DNA of 64,000 nucleotides from Dromaius novaehollandiae (Eukaryota; Chordata; Aves; Casuariiformes; Dromaiidae), in assembly GCF_036370855.1 (NCBI RefSeq), contig NC_088099.1, forward strand, positions 18,691,501 to 18,755,500. The letters run 5' to 3'. A program made the position numbers and the translations under genes. Shown here piece by piece: positions 32,201 to 43,440 of the stretch; the first letter of the stretch is position 1, and the number at the start of each line of letters is the position of its first letter. The notes under the pieces were generated by a model. That model was not told where the DNA came from. It was given only the letters and a program-made list of their open reading frames with translations, and made no database searches.

Positions 32201-33078
32201 CTGCCTGAATTATTTCTGGATTTTTTTTAACCAGTCTCTATCTAATGTAAAGTGTATTGAAGGTTTGTGAGCAGGAGCCAGCACCTAGAACTCCCTCCAC
32301 CTATCTAAACATCTCCATCCATCTAATCTCAGAAGATAAAATCTACTGTCACTTTTTATAGGGCCTAATTGTAAGTAAGATCATAAATATGGGACTAGTG
32401 TAATAGGAACTGTTGCCTTTTATTATAATACACGGTATCAGGGTTTTTTTGAGATCAACTTCCCATCTCATATAAAAGGCAGTATTGAAGTGTATATTTA
32501 TAAAAGGCAAAATCTGACTTTAATCATTCTAGAGAGACAGCTGTTTTTATCTAGCTCTGCTCTCTTCTAGGACCTTTTGAAGGGACTACTATAATAAATC
32601 AGGAAGCTTCCTACCAGTAAAAGCCAACCTATTTATATTAGAGGTAGAGCTGGTGCTATTGACAGGCCCTCTGTGTGTCCAGTCTCTATGGATGCATGGT
32701 CCTGCAGCTGTGCATGATCAGCTGGCCAGTGTGCATGCAGCAAGCTCAAATCATCCCAGACACATTTGGTTCATTTGTGTGAGCTGCATGTGTGGAGTTC
32801 AATGCCCTGTGCATAGCCAGCAAAATTTGTCAGCTGACAAATTTAAACCACCATAGGGTGACCTTTTTAGAAATATTCTAGAAGTAGGAAAGCAAGGGCT
32901 TCTACAATAGCAAGGGAGAAAGGCATTGTTTTACTTCACATCCAAATTAATAAGTAACTGTGCTTTTCATTATTTACTCAGTATTCTGCTTTGCATTTAC
33001 CCAAAACTTACCTCCAGGAAAGTTGCATCCTATTCCAACAATAGCAATTTCATCTCCAGTCTCCATCTCCATTTTCAT
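20690..33078 (-). CDS. PKS: Animal FAS-like type I polyketide synthase, spliced from six coding exons
   Basis: Spliced CDS: 33078-33012, 30707-30554, 28788-28628, 27400-27197, 26682-26501, 26248-20690, giving 2108 residues (about 230 kDa) and ending in TAG. Every junction is GT-AG and phases agree. Domains by rough residue: KS 10-430 (Cys179 in TACSS, His314 in HGTGT, His355 in GNIGHAE); AT 530-840 (Ser621 in GHSVGE, His728); DH 895-1170 (His924 in HxxxGxxxxP, Asp1091 in HPVLLDCFLQ); a non-catalytic linker 1180-1400; ER-like 1430-1650; KR 1735-1925 (VGGLTGLG, Lys1851, Ser1875, Tyr1888); ACP 2015-2085 (Ser2045 in GIDS). Known family: cytosolic iterative synthases that extend acyl chains with malonyl-CoA. 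The ER has lost its NADPH loop and no thioesterase follows the ACP, so I infer an unreduced polyene product released by another enzyme. The closest known relative by architecture is the budgerigar feather-pigment PKS; the actual product here is unknown. Confidence 0.95.
26501..26682 (-). CDS. PKS: PKS coding exon 6: ketosynthase core
   Basis: This 182-nt exon lies between acceptor TTTTACTGCAG/GAGATTG and donor AAAAAG/GTAAG. It encodes 60 codons after two bases finishing the split Gly codon. Visible ketosynthase landmarks are CEAAICGGVN, the FSKRADGYGRGEGC segment and VVFLKPL. It ends in phase 0, matching the phase-0 start of the large terminal exon. Confidence 0.94.
27197..27400 (-). CDS. PKS: PKS coding exon 5: ketosynthase catalytic cysteine
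   Basis: This 204-nt exon lies between acceptor TTTTTACAG/GTCTTATG and donor AAAGCAG/GTAATG. It encodes 67 whole codons plus split codons at both ends. It opens LMNRDYE and holds the active site DTACSSF with Cys179. This is the nucleophile that receives the acyl chain in the condensing reaction. The long in-frame extension beyond the donor is intron and is not coding. Confidence 0.95.
28628..28788 (-). CDS. PKS: PKS coding exon 4: ketosynthase segment with the MDPQQK motif
   Basis: This 161-nt exon lies between acceptor TATTTTAG/ATTC and donor TTCATTG/GTAAG. One base completes the exon 3 Glu codon, 53 codons follow, and a G starts the next Gly codon. The encoded stretch includes FDNYLFGINDLEAERMDPQQK and ends KTGVFI. 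It matches the ketosynthase region where the dimer-interface MDPQQ motif sits, about 80 residues before the catalytic cysteine. Confidence 0.94.
30554..30707 (-). CDS. PKS: PKS coding exon 3: ketosynthase N-terminal region
   Basis: This 154-nt exon has no long open reading frame around it and is easily missed. The acceptor is CAACAG/GTGAAGG and the donor is AATGA/GTAAGT. It begins with two bases completing the Gly codon from exon 2, then 50 codons, then GA of a Glu codon finished in exon 4. The protein begins EGIDNFWKILEEGKNC and contains IPPERFN and WYDPDDNKPGK, the standard animal PKS/FAS ketosynthase segment between FPGG and the MDPQQ motif. Without it the phases of exons 2 and 4 do not match, which independently supports it. 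Confidence 0.93.
33012..33078 (-). CDS. PKS: PKS coding exon 2 (first coding exon): N-terminus of the ketosynthase
   Basis: The exon runs from 33120 (acceptor TTTCAG) to 33012 (donor GGAG/GTAAGT); translation starts at ATG 33078. It encodes 22 residues plus one base, ending in the typical ketosynthase opening EIAIVGIGCNFPG. The upstream 42 nt of the exon have no in-frame stop and no other ATG. The first ATG has A at -3. The third codon is also ATG, with A at -3 and G at +4, so either could initiate. A CAGCAG sequence at the acceptor (33123-33118) allows 3-nt NAGNAG variation in the 5' UTR only. Confidence 0.88.
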
Positions 33079-34919
33079 GTTTTTCTTGAGCTTCACAATA
33101 CAGGTATAAATGTCCGCCTGCTGAAACAATTATGCATTTATCGTTAGATAAATATTAGTTTAAAAACTGAACTTCCGACAAACACACATACTTATACAAA
33201 GTTTCATTAATCTTGAATGATCTATCGGTTGTGATGAGAAATGACACTCCCCAAAGGTAAGCAGAGCTGCAAGCTCTTTTTCTCTTTGTCTCTACTTTTA
33301 GAGGAAAAATCCCCAACTAATCCCCTAAACTCCCTTATTGACAGGCACTACCTTTTTACTGTTTCACTTCTCCTAATCCTGTCACCAGTTGATCTGCTCT
33401 TGAGCCTTTCCCTTAGATCCCCGTTTTCAGGGGTCTAAGAGATTCCAGGGATCTAAGATCCCCTCAGATCAGTCCTGCTTCACTGTTTGGGTGCAGCAGT
33501 GAACTGTGTGTGGGTCACAGAGGCACACTTTCAACTCTATCACCTCTAGCCTCTCCATGAAACAGAGCTCCCAAACAGTCTCCCCAAATTACCGGCTAAA
33601 CAGGCAACCGACAATCAAATACTGGAAGGAACAGAAGTTGCTTCTTCTCCACCCTGGAAAAGTGAAAGCAAATATTGTTCAGGGCTCTCCTTGGCTGGAT
33701 CCCAAGGCTGCATAGCTTTTGTCTAAATCAGCTACTTTTATAGTCAGAGGTCAACCCCTATCGACCTCAATCAAAGCCACCAACAGTTACAAGGTGTCTG
33801 TCAAGAGGACAGCACACAGCCTCCAAATAGCACCAAGACAGCCGTATGAATAACTGACCATTCAGCTCATTTGCAGTTTCAAAGGGGAAAACTTTAAGTT
33901 TTGAAGCAACTCAAAATGCAAATGTGTGAAATTTTTTAGCAAATGAAAGAGCAAAGAAAAATTTGTTTTGGATCCAGTGAAATATCTCAGCATAGATTCA
34001 GAGATTTTAAAGCTCATGGTTTTTTTAATTCTGTAAAGGGAAGCTGTGAGATAAAAATCAGTTCAATTCAATTAATAGGAATTCACTAAGAGGCCCACCT
34101 CAGAGCCCTTCAGTCCTCCCGGACTTACATCAGCCCACAAAGAGAAGGAGACTCATGTTGGAAGGGATTCTTTGGGACGCTTGGCAATGAGGGCAGATTC
34201 TCATCTAAGTTCTACCACAGGAGGTCCCAAAGAGCCCTCTTGAGTTACTCACTGACCACAGTGAAGTAACTCCACGCTGAGCCTGGTATTGCAGAGATGA
34301 AGCTGTTTTACAACCCCAGAAATCCTACAGGGTTATGATTTCTAGGGGGTTATTTCTGAAATATGAAATGAAAAAACACCATTCAGATTCATATGCTGAA
34401 AATTTTACTTCACAGTTCCATTAACTAATACGGAGAAAGTTACTGGGCCACCTGGCAAAAATAAGGAGACCAGAATCTGGCTTTCTGGGAGTAAATTCTG
34501 TTTTCACCAGTAGTAATAAATAACGCTGTAATTATTTTCTTTTATTTCTTTCAAAATTGCCTCCAATTTGAAGACTGAAAATCCATTTGAAGAAGTCAGA
34601 AAGAAAAAACTTCATAAAAATCTGTAAATATGTTTGTGTTCTGGGATTTTCTCTTCCCAAAATGGCCTCAGATTTTAATTTCTATTTCTACTGATTTCTA
34701 CTCTAATTTCTATTTAATTTCGCTTTCAGAATTTAATTTCATTGCTAACCTAATGTTGCAAACGTCAACATAGATACTCTATCACAAAGGTACTTTCAAA
34801 CATTGTTCTGAAGTTATCTCTTAAATAGCATATAATAGAAAAATAAGAGTGTTACAAATTTAACATCAAATATGTCTACAGCATCTACAGAATTATGAAG
34901 TCAGATAAGTAACTCTTAC

Positions 34920-34954
34920 CTTATATCATCCCCAGTAGGGTGTAGTAGTATGCT
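34920..34954 (-). other. PKS: PKS exon 1, non-coding (predicted 5' UTR)
   Basis: A near-perfect donor (ATAAG/GTAAGAG) ends this predicted exon at 34920. An initiator-like TCA at 34956-34954 lies about 28 nt downstream of a TATA box, giving an exon of about 35 nt. It contains a two-codon upstream reading frame, ATG-ATA-TAA (34929-34921). No coding continuation into exon 2 is possible in that frame. The exon is inferred from signals alone; transcript data would be decisive. Confidence 0.55.
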
Positions 34955-34973
34955 GAGTCTTTCTTTGGGAGTC

Positions 34974-34982
34974 CTTTATATA
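34974..34982 (-). promoter_or_regulatory. TATA box of the PKS promoter
   Basis: On the minus strand this reads TATATAAAG. It is correctly spaced (about 28 nt) from an initiator-like TCA and about 55 nt before a strong splice donor. TATA-driven vertebrate genes are often tissue-restricted and strongly inducible, which would suit a pigment or epithelial synthase; that last point is inference. Confidence 0.6.
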
Positions 34983-35064
34983 GTGTTCTGTGAGGTTTCG
35001 TATTCAAATACTCATGCTAAAACAGGCTGCAAATGTTAACGCCTTTCAAAGAAGAAAAAGCAAA

Positions 35065-35071
35065 TGAGTCA
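35065..35071. promoter_or_regulatory. Possible AP-1 site upstream of the PKS promoter
   Basis: The palindromic heptamer TGAGTCA lies about 110 bp upstream of the predicted start site. It matches the consensus AP-1 element, but a 7-bp match is expected by chance every few kilobases. Confidence 0.2.
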
Positions 35072-35099
35072 TTTAATTCATCAGTGGCCCTGACTAAAG

Positions 35100-38000
35100 T
35101 TCAAAACTGCTTCCCTGAAGTGGTAAATTCTTGGTGAAATCAAGCTTTACACCAGGATGAAAATAAAATCCCTGTCTTATCTAACTTCTTACAGATAGGC
35201 AAATAATAAATTGGAGATACTATGCTTGCCCTGAAATAGCCCATAAGAATCTTAGGATCTTAAGAATCCAATTAAGAAGAATTTTTTTTTAAAGTAACAA
35301 GTCACATTCGTTTGTTTTTTATATCAAGAAATCTAAAGTAACGTTTAAAGCCCCATGTATTTGCTGTAGGCATGATTTGTGACACCTAAGCATAAACTGT
35401 GTATAAAATTAAACTTTGTTTCAGGTTTGATTATACAGCCTCAGTGCTTTACACTGCAGTAGCATTTGTTAAAATATGCAAGTACAAAAGCCTTGTAAAA
35501 GACAAATAGTCTGAGAATATTTGAGCCCACCATGAAATTAAAAGCAATACTGTCCATCCTTTGTTTAAACTGCAATCCTAAAAGGAAAACAAATATTAGA
35601 ATATCCAGAAGTAAACTCAGAAGGGACCAAGTCCACTCCTCTCCTTTTAACCCTTCCTCATCTTTTTTCACTCCAACTACTAAAACTCATCTTTTGCCTC
35701 TTTTTACTTTGTAATGGAAATACAATGTTGGATGTAGCCAGGAGAGTTCATATATTCTTAATGTTGGCCCTGGTATGTAATGTTGACCCAAATATTGCTA
35801 AAAAGAGGGGAAAAAAATAGCGTTGTCCTGCAGAGAAATAATTTATACTGCCACTGAATAGCTTTGAAATCTGCTCTGCAAAGCTCAAATTCTGCTCTCC
35901 ATTTCATAGCTCAGTCAATCACTTTTCTGAATTATGAAGTTATTGTGACTTATTTATTTATTTATTTATTTAAAAAATAAAATAAATTAAATTAAATTAA
36001 AATCTAATTAAAGACCTACGCTGCTTCCATTATCTCATTACTAGGCTGATACGCAAGCTGCCTTATCTGAAGGTAACTTGAGTATTTCTGTATCTTACAT
36101 GTATGTAGAGAGCAATCATGTCAATGGTAGTAACATTAACATCCCCTGACAGAGCAGAAAGTTGGTTTATCAGGTTAACTGCTAATGCACTTTAGAATTT
36201 CCATTAAATTTTCACAATTACCATTTGAAAGCAACAGACACTAAGCCATATTTCCAGGGTTAGGTGTTGGAAGGAATATTGAAATTAATCCTGCACTAGC
36301 ATGGCCATTCATTTCAAGGCACATTTAACCCATCTAAACACTAGTAACCTGAACACAATACAAACAGTATGAACCCTAGTGCAATAGTAACCAAGAAAGT
36401 GCTGTTACTGTCATGATTCAAAGCCTAATACTGATTTACACTGTTATCAGTGTGTTGCATGGGTGCTGATGACTTGCACCAGTCTCATCACAGTTGGAGT
36501 ATATTTTTAAACACAGCTAAAGCAATAATTGCTCAATCCTTCTGAGCAATGCCAGTAACAGAAGTATAAACTAAGTACATAAGCATAAATAGCAACAAAG
36601 GATCGTGTCTGTTATTACTGACATAGGATGCCTATTTACAACTGAATCATCAGAAATTGGAATTGATTTAGGAATTCATCAAGTTTGTTACACATTTTAC
36701 CTGGAAGTTCAAAATTACAACAATGAAGTTCTGTCATATCAAGGGTACTACATTTAACTTATCTCCCATGTAATTACAGTGCCCTCCTCTGAACAGCTCT
36801 TGTTCTAACCAAATCTGTGTCTGATAAATCCAAAGGGACAAATAAAATATGTAAGTCTTTTCCCAGCAGGTTTACAAACGAAGCTGGGAAACCATCCTAC
36901 CAAGACTTATATGTAGGAGTATAGTTATTCGCTTGCCTAGTCGTGATGCTTTTCAATCATTTTCCTGTCCTCCAGTGGAAGAACATGCATGTGTGAAGTG
37001 CCTGTGGGGCTGGGTTTATTTCAGGGACAATGAAGAATGGGCTGGGGGATCTAACAACACTGTAAGAACAAGCGAAAAAGGTAGTCTTTTTTTTTAAGTT
37101 CTAAGTAGACAGTAGGACAGCAATACCTGCGGACTCCCCACTTCTATCAGGACGCAACGAGGATTCACTGTACAAATCACTGGAGCTTGTTGCTCTGTTG
37201 AAGCACTGCTCTGACCAGCTAGGAGCTGGGGACATAAATATCTCATTCTGTATTATCATGAAAACCTAGTAAGAAAAGGCACTGAGAAAAGTCAAACAGC
37301 TCTTGGATAAATCATTTTTTTAAATAAATCACATACCAAAAATTAATTTATTATATACTAATCATTAAAAAATATTTTGAAAGCTGTGTCAGTGCATGTG
37401 GGGGCAGTATTTACCTTTCTCATGCTACATCTACGGCGTTTTCCAGCACATTATTATTTTCACTGCTGTTGTTATAGCAATGGTAGTGATCCCACGCATA
37501 CAGCAGGGACCTACTATGCCAGGAGCTATTCTAACCTGTAATGAGAAGATGGTCCTCACCACAAAAGTAATCTGTATGGCCCCTCTAGTTCTTCCTTTTA
37601 TTAGTTTGCAGTGCTGTGCTCTGTGGTGCTAGTCAGGAGTAGAAGGAAGAGGAAAAGCAGCTCCTGGCCTCTAAATTATCTGGTGTGCATCTTGTTCTTT
37701 TTAAATCTCTACTAGGATTGCAAAAGGAATCCTTCCACGTGACAGCAAACGGTGCAAAGCCCTCTGCCTGAACTTGCTGAGAGCCTGAAACAAGAAGGTC
37801 TCTCAATAGGCTCTTAAATACCATCTCTCCTTTTTGTTCTAACTATGAGGACTCAGGTGGCATGGTTGATAGTTTAAGTGCAAACAAAAGCAACTATTTT
37901 CCTTATGATCAACAGGTAGAAGAGAAGACACAAGATCAAAGTATGAAGACATTTACCAGCATTATCCTGACATGTGGATGGTAAGGACAGGCAGGATCAT

Positions 38001-39910
38001 GGGCAGATTTGTATTCATTTCCTCAAGATGAAGTCTGACCTAAAAAAATTGAGAGACTGTCCTAGAGGTTATCGCATCAACTTTTGGGTTCTTCGACTTT
38101 TGCACTGTAGAAAAGAAAAGCCTTCAGTAGATTGGGGATGCAGTATTTTTACTTCTGAGACCTACTGGACACAATGAGCAGAATGTATTGAGCACAACGT
38201 GTCTAGCACATTCAGAAACCATCACCTAGATTTGAAGGCAGAGCAAATCTGACACTTATGCACATAAAAAGAAGACGCACACAGAAAAATGCAGAAATAT
38301 AGTAGTCCTACAGTGGCTAATGCTTCCAGAAAACAAAAACGAAAAAGTTCTTGTCTTTGGCTGATTACAGCTCCTCCTCCTCCTGATTCCCTTCAGCTAT
38401 ATGCAATAGATAAACTCTGAAATCTGAAGGTCACAGGGTTGCATTAATAGAAATAGCCATATTAGAGTAAAAACGGTCCTTCAGATTGCATGGGTTTTGT
38501 TCATTAAAGAGCTCTGTTGCTCCAGGTCACAGCAGCAGTTCCATTATGTAGCTTCCCCAACCATATGAAATTAATATAGCTAATAACAGTGCAATATGAC
38601 AGCACTGAGCTAATCATGGGGAATGGGAATATGAAGCATTAGAAACTGAGCAGCAGAGAAAAACTTAGGAAAGGATCTTTGCCTTATGTCTTATACATCT
38701 ATTGTTTCCCAATTCTTGAAAGAATGGGATCAGCATCCTCCCTGAGCTAAGGATACTGAAACTGAAGACATTATTCCAAGACTGCACAAGGAATAGGATC
38801 TATCTCATTTAACTTGAGCTATCTAAATGTTAGGCATGTCGCCTATGCTAGCTGTCTAGGCTTCATCTTCTAGGAAAAGAGACAAAAAGCATGCAGAGGG
38901 AAATTCAGACCAGTTTATATGACTAAAATGAGGTCAGATTAATCCACTTTCACTGATAAACATAGTAGTACAATAATTTCCTTACACATTCTCATTTATA
39001 CATGGAAGGATGTTCTTTGTACCACAGAAATGTTCTGAGGTCCCCAAAAAGCTGATTATCTAACAAGATCACCAGGTTCCTCTTCAGAATCACGGCTTCT
39101 CAGAAGGAAGTACCACATCCTGTCAAAATCCCCAGTTTTCTCTATTCTTGGCACACAACTTTGCATTTAGCTATATTAAAATGTATCCCTGAAATTCTAC
39201 TATTGAGTAATAGCATCTGGAACTCAGGCTTACACAGACATTTTTAAACAGTTAATTTTTTCAAAAATAGAATGTAATTTTGCATAAATAGTTAAACTTT
39301 AAAAAAAAATAAGTAAGGCTAGCCTTGAACCATTGGGAAGAGCCATGTGTAGCCTTTACTGTAAATGCAAAGAGGCATTTTCCTTAATATTCAACACCAG
39401 ATAGTTTATATGTTTTTCCCAGTATTAAATCATTGCATAACTGAAGTTTTTAATGCAAAAAATGAATTGCATAAATTCAAATCTGACCTGTAATCTGCAA
39501 AGTAAAACATTCACAGTGAAAGTACAGCAGAAGCTCTCTATTTGACAGTTAACAAATTGTAACCTGAACTAACAGCTCAGATTAAAACTGTTTCTTTGGG
39601 AAATGCTTTTTTTCTTCCTGGTTCCTATACACCTGTCAGCAACCCTCACCTCAAAATCCTGTGTCAGGCTTTGCAGCCTGGAGGGCTGTTACAGGATTAC
39701 AGCCAGCAAACAAGCGCTCACAGCAATTGCTGTGTCCTGTCAATTCATACAGATCTTATGCATGTGGTGAGACAATCGTCTCTTTTTGCTTAAATACACA
39801 TATTAACTACTATAGGGAGTTGCTAAGTGGCCAAATGTACAGATTGCTTTACCAATCAATAAAATACTTTACTAGTTTAGGAAACTTCACCTACATTCAC
39901 ACGAAGACAT

Positions 39911-39914
<4 letters not shown>
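35100..39914. other. Intergenic DNA upstream of the PKS gene
   Basis: No gene recognised on either strand; composition is AT-rich with short open frames only. It contains the TTTA-rich tract at 35950-36010. Distal regulatory elements of the PKS could lie here but nothing in the sequence singles one out. Confidence 0.55.
35950..36010. repeat. TTTA repeat followed by A/T-rich complement
   Basis: Five TTTA/TTAT units pass directly into AATAAA/TTAAA-like units, giving an imperfect inverted repeat of low complexity. Confidence 0.75.

Positions 39915-39962
<48 letters not shown>
39915..39962. repeat. AC microsatellite, 24 units
   Basis: An uninterrupted run of 24 AC dinucleotides (48 bp). Long and pure, hence probably polymorphic. 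Confidence 0.98.
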
Positions 39963-39966
<4 letters not shown>

Positions 39967-42900
39967 CAAACATACGCCAGCTCATGACATGGAGATGACT
40001 ACTCTCAGGCAACAGAGAGATAAATACATGTCAAGAAATTAAAAAAGCCACTTGAAGGAACTCATATACACTATCAACACATGTTCACATTTACTGTTTC
40101 AAGGAGTATTCAGTGAATACATAACTAGACATGAAGACAGACACTCCTCTGTAGAGATACCTCTGAGACTAAGGTACAGGGACACTGAGAGACAGACAGA
40201 GCTTCTGGCTGATAAAAGATTTCCTAAGATGTTATAATTATTTTAGGCTCCCAGCAAAGTAAACTAAGCAAGATCTACCTCATACTTTTGTAGTTCAAGG
40301 TACATTTCCTGCATTTCTTTAGAATTCTTAACAGCCCTATGTCCAACACGAGGAACAAACAGATGAAAAATAGCCCAGGAGAAAGATGATTGATGGCCAT
40401 TCTGCTCACCCGTGGCTTGCCTGTGGTTTCTAACTTCCCCAGAAACATAACTAAGTGGCAGGTCAACAAAAGATGCAGGAAATAGAAATTTTATGAAAGT
40501 CTCAGCTTATCCAAAATCAGTGCAGGTAGTATCCTTTATTTTTGCATAGTAACCAAAAACATGGCAGAGAAAGAGAGAGGAGAAAACGTGTCCACATGCA
40601 AAAGAGACTTCTGGACTATTCCAGCAGCATTTTTTTAACCAAATGGATGAATGCAGCTAACCCTGTATGGCCTACCCAAGGCTGGTCAACTATCATGTGT
40701 CACATTCTTAATCCACAAAAAAAATTCACTTGCAAAGGCACAAAAAGAATTGCAAGCACCCTCCAAAACTGTGAGTTGAGGGAAGTGAGGGGGGGATACC
40801 AGGCTGGGGAGGCAGCAAGGCCACCTAACAGTCATATTCATTGACCATGTCCAACAACAAGCTCATAGGCCTTCATCACAGGACGCTGAAGCTGATGTGG
40901 TATGTGTAGGAGATAAGTACCACTAATAACTCTGTCCCTGAGGTTGGAGAAGAACCAGGAGACACATTACACCCAAATCCTGCTTTATCTTTGTAGCTCT
41001 TATAACATATTATCTTTCTCAAATCTATCACTGATGGAAAATAGCACAGTGAAATATAAGCCAAAAAGCCAAAACCCTTTCTGCTTCACAACAAACTTTA
41101 GGTAGGAATTTCAAACAACTAAACAAAATTGTTAGATAATAAATGGAAGACAGGAAACAAGCCGGCAGCAAAATAAACTAGTAATTAAGAAATGCAAAGA
41201 AAATCAAGATAGAGAGGAAAAATCCATAGCTGGCTGGTTTAAAATTCTAAGAGTAAGTTTTTAAAATACATAAGAAGACCTATGTATGGCATTGGCCTGT
41301 TATTAGTGGAGTGTATCTATTATAATGAGAGAAGTTAAAAAAAAAGAAGGGGAAAAAAAAAAAACTCTAACTAGCAGGATTATATTGAAGAAGTGGGCAC
41401 CTCTTCATCTTGTTGCTATTTACTTCTTTTTGATCCTAAGTAGACAAAAGTATCCATGTGCACACTGAAGTTAGGTGTGCAAGGCATGAGATTACAGGTG
41501 CCTCCCATGGTTAATATTTCCTCTTTTTTACTGGTAGGTGTGACTTCCTCCCACCCCTTAATCTCTGCATTTGCTCTTCAGCCTTCTGAGGCACCTGTCT
41601 CCTCTTTCTATTGGGGGACTATAGCCATCTAGCTTTAGCTTCTCGATTCAGTACTAAAGGCCATAATCCTGAATTAGGTGTTATTACCAAGGTCTTAAAG
41701 TGAATCTATGACAATTTATCCCCCATTCTGCTATGTTCTTGCTTATAAATCCACAGGTCTCTTCAGCAAGCATGTCAAAATGAGATCTGTCTGAGCAAAA
41801 ATGACACAGCTTCCAAATGGTTTTGATCTACCCATTCCTTCTCCCAGTAGAGTCAGTCGGGATCTGCCAGCAGAGTTCAGCCAGTGTTGGGAATATTTGG
41901 AAATCTCTACTGTGCCAGAAAGGAACAATAGAAAAGGAAAACTGCAATATATCACAGTTCTAGAAAAGCAAATCATCCCCTTTCTGATTCCACTCACCAG
42001 CCTAAGATGACTGACAGTGTCGCTCAGTCATTTGTTTCCTCCTGCAGGGCCTCTATGGCCCAAAGTGGAGGGCATGGTTATGTTTTTCTGCCCCATATAT
42101 AGGGAAGCTGTATGCAAATGGACAGAGGATGCTGAGCATGTACAGTTATGGACAATTCCTCCAAGAATTTCCAGTTTATCCAAGACAGAAACTGAAAGAG
42201 AAGTACCCATCTGCCTCACAGAAGCTTTTTAAAAGGAAAATGCTGGTAGAACTTTTTTTTCAGAAAGGATACAGGCACAGTTCACCCTACTGCATGATGG
42301 AAGAACAGACTCTCCAAGTCTCTTCTGATGCTATGACTATATGACAGAGGTCTCTGTGCCTCTGAGAAGAAACTCCACACTTTCCAAGAGAGGACCATGA
42401 TAAAGAAATACCTCTCTGTGCTAGAGTTCCAGGGTGGGCAGCAGAGCAGAACTGGCTAAGCTCTGCCCTCACAGTCTGAAACTACAAAGCTCCATTCCTG
42501 CTGTAAGGGCACAGCCAGACAGTTGTTTTTCATTTTAACTCAGTACAGCCTGACAGCTATATGTGGAGTGCACCAGGGCAGCACAGGGATCTGCCACAGA
42601 GCATAAAGACTTCTGGACAGAAGAAACAGAGGTGAGCAATACACTGCATACAACCTTGCATACATACTATAGGGGAAGACCCAGGGGCCTCAGTGTTTCT
42701 ATATGTAGCCCAGCAAGCGGATGGTCAAAGGGTCTCAGGCAAAAGATGCAACAGTTCTGCCAGTTCTACCTCAGATGCTGCTCGTAACCATGAATCTTCT
42801 TAAGGCTCAGATCTCAGCCAATACCAATGTTTTTCCACAGATCCACTTACCATAGCATACTGTATAAAAGGAAAGAGTCTAGGGTTTCCCACATTGCCAA

Positions 42901-43357
42901 AAATTCACTTTCAGTTTTCTCTCCCAGTCTGTTGAGGTTGTTTGCTGGACAAAGGCACAATTCTGGGTGTGACAGAAGCTGGACTGAGGACAATGACTCT
43001 GCCTGCTGCATTCAGAAAACAGTAAGAAATCACAATTTGCCCCTTTGAAGACCTGGATCTGCTCTAAGTAAAAAGTTTCTCCTTAAAGATAAAACAAAGT
43101 CATAGCATATTTTTGTTTACAATTTCATGTGGCATACTTTTCCATGATATTTATAACATTCAGCATTGATACAGTTAGTTTTAATGTGTAAAATGCCATG
43201 AATTTACAATTGCCCATGACCTTAATTGCAGACTTGACACTGAAGTTGCATAAAAAAAAACAGTTTCCTATAAAGATAGTTAATAATTTTTTCCATTGTT
43301 ATACCAAAGTATTGATCAAAGTGCAAACAATTTATGATTTCTCCTGAAAGCGGTAGA

Positions 43358-43440
43358 ATAAATTCAAAGTGTCAAGTGAAATGGTATTTCCCAACACATC
43401 ATGTCATAGAAAATTAGCGTAAAAAGAATCATAATCTAAT
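43358..43440 (+). repeat. Local duplication block A, copy 1
   Basis: Aligns with 47798-47880 at roughly two-thirds identity; the best block is AAAGTGTCAAGTGAAATGGT against AAAGTGTCACGTGAAATGGT. Weaker similarity continues about 100 bp to the left. Confidence 0.65.

Larger units (their letters stand above)
26249..34919 (-). other. PKS introns 1-6
   Basis: Intron spans are 33121-34919, 30708-33011, 28789-30553, 27401-28627, 26683-27196 and 26249-26500. I found no nested gene, no LINE fragment and no repeat I can name in them. A short segment near 31410 beginning GGGTATGTCTACACT resembles DNA-transposon ends seen in reptiles, but I could not define an element. Intron 6 and intron 2 share recognisable patches with the pseudogene copy near 3290 and 5200. 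Confidence 0.7.
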
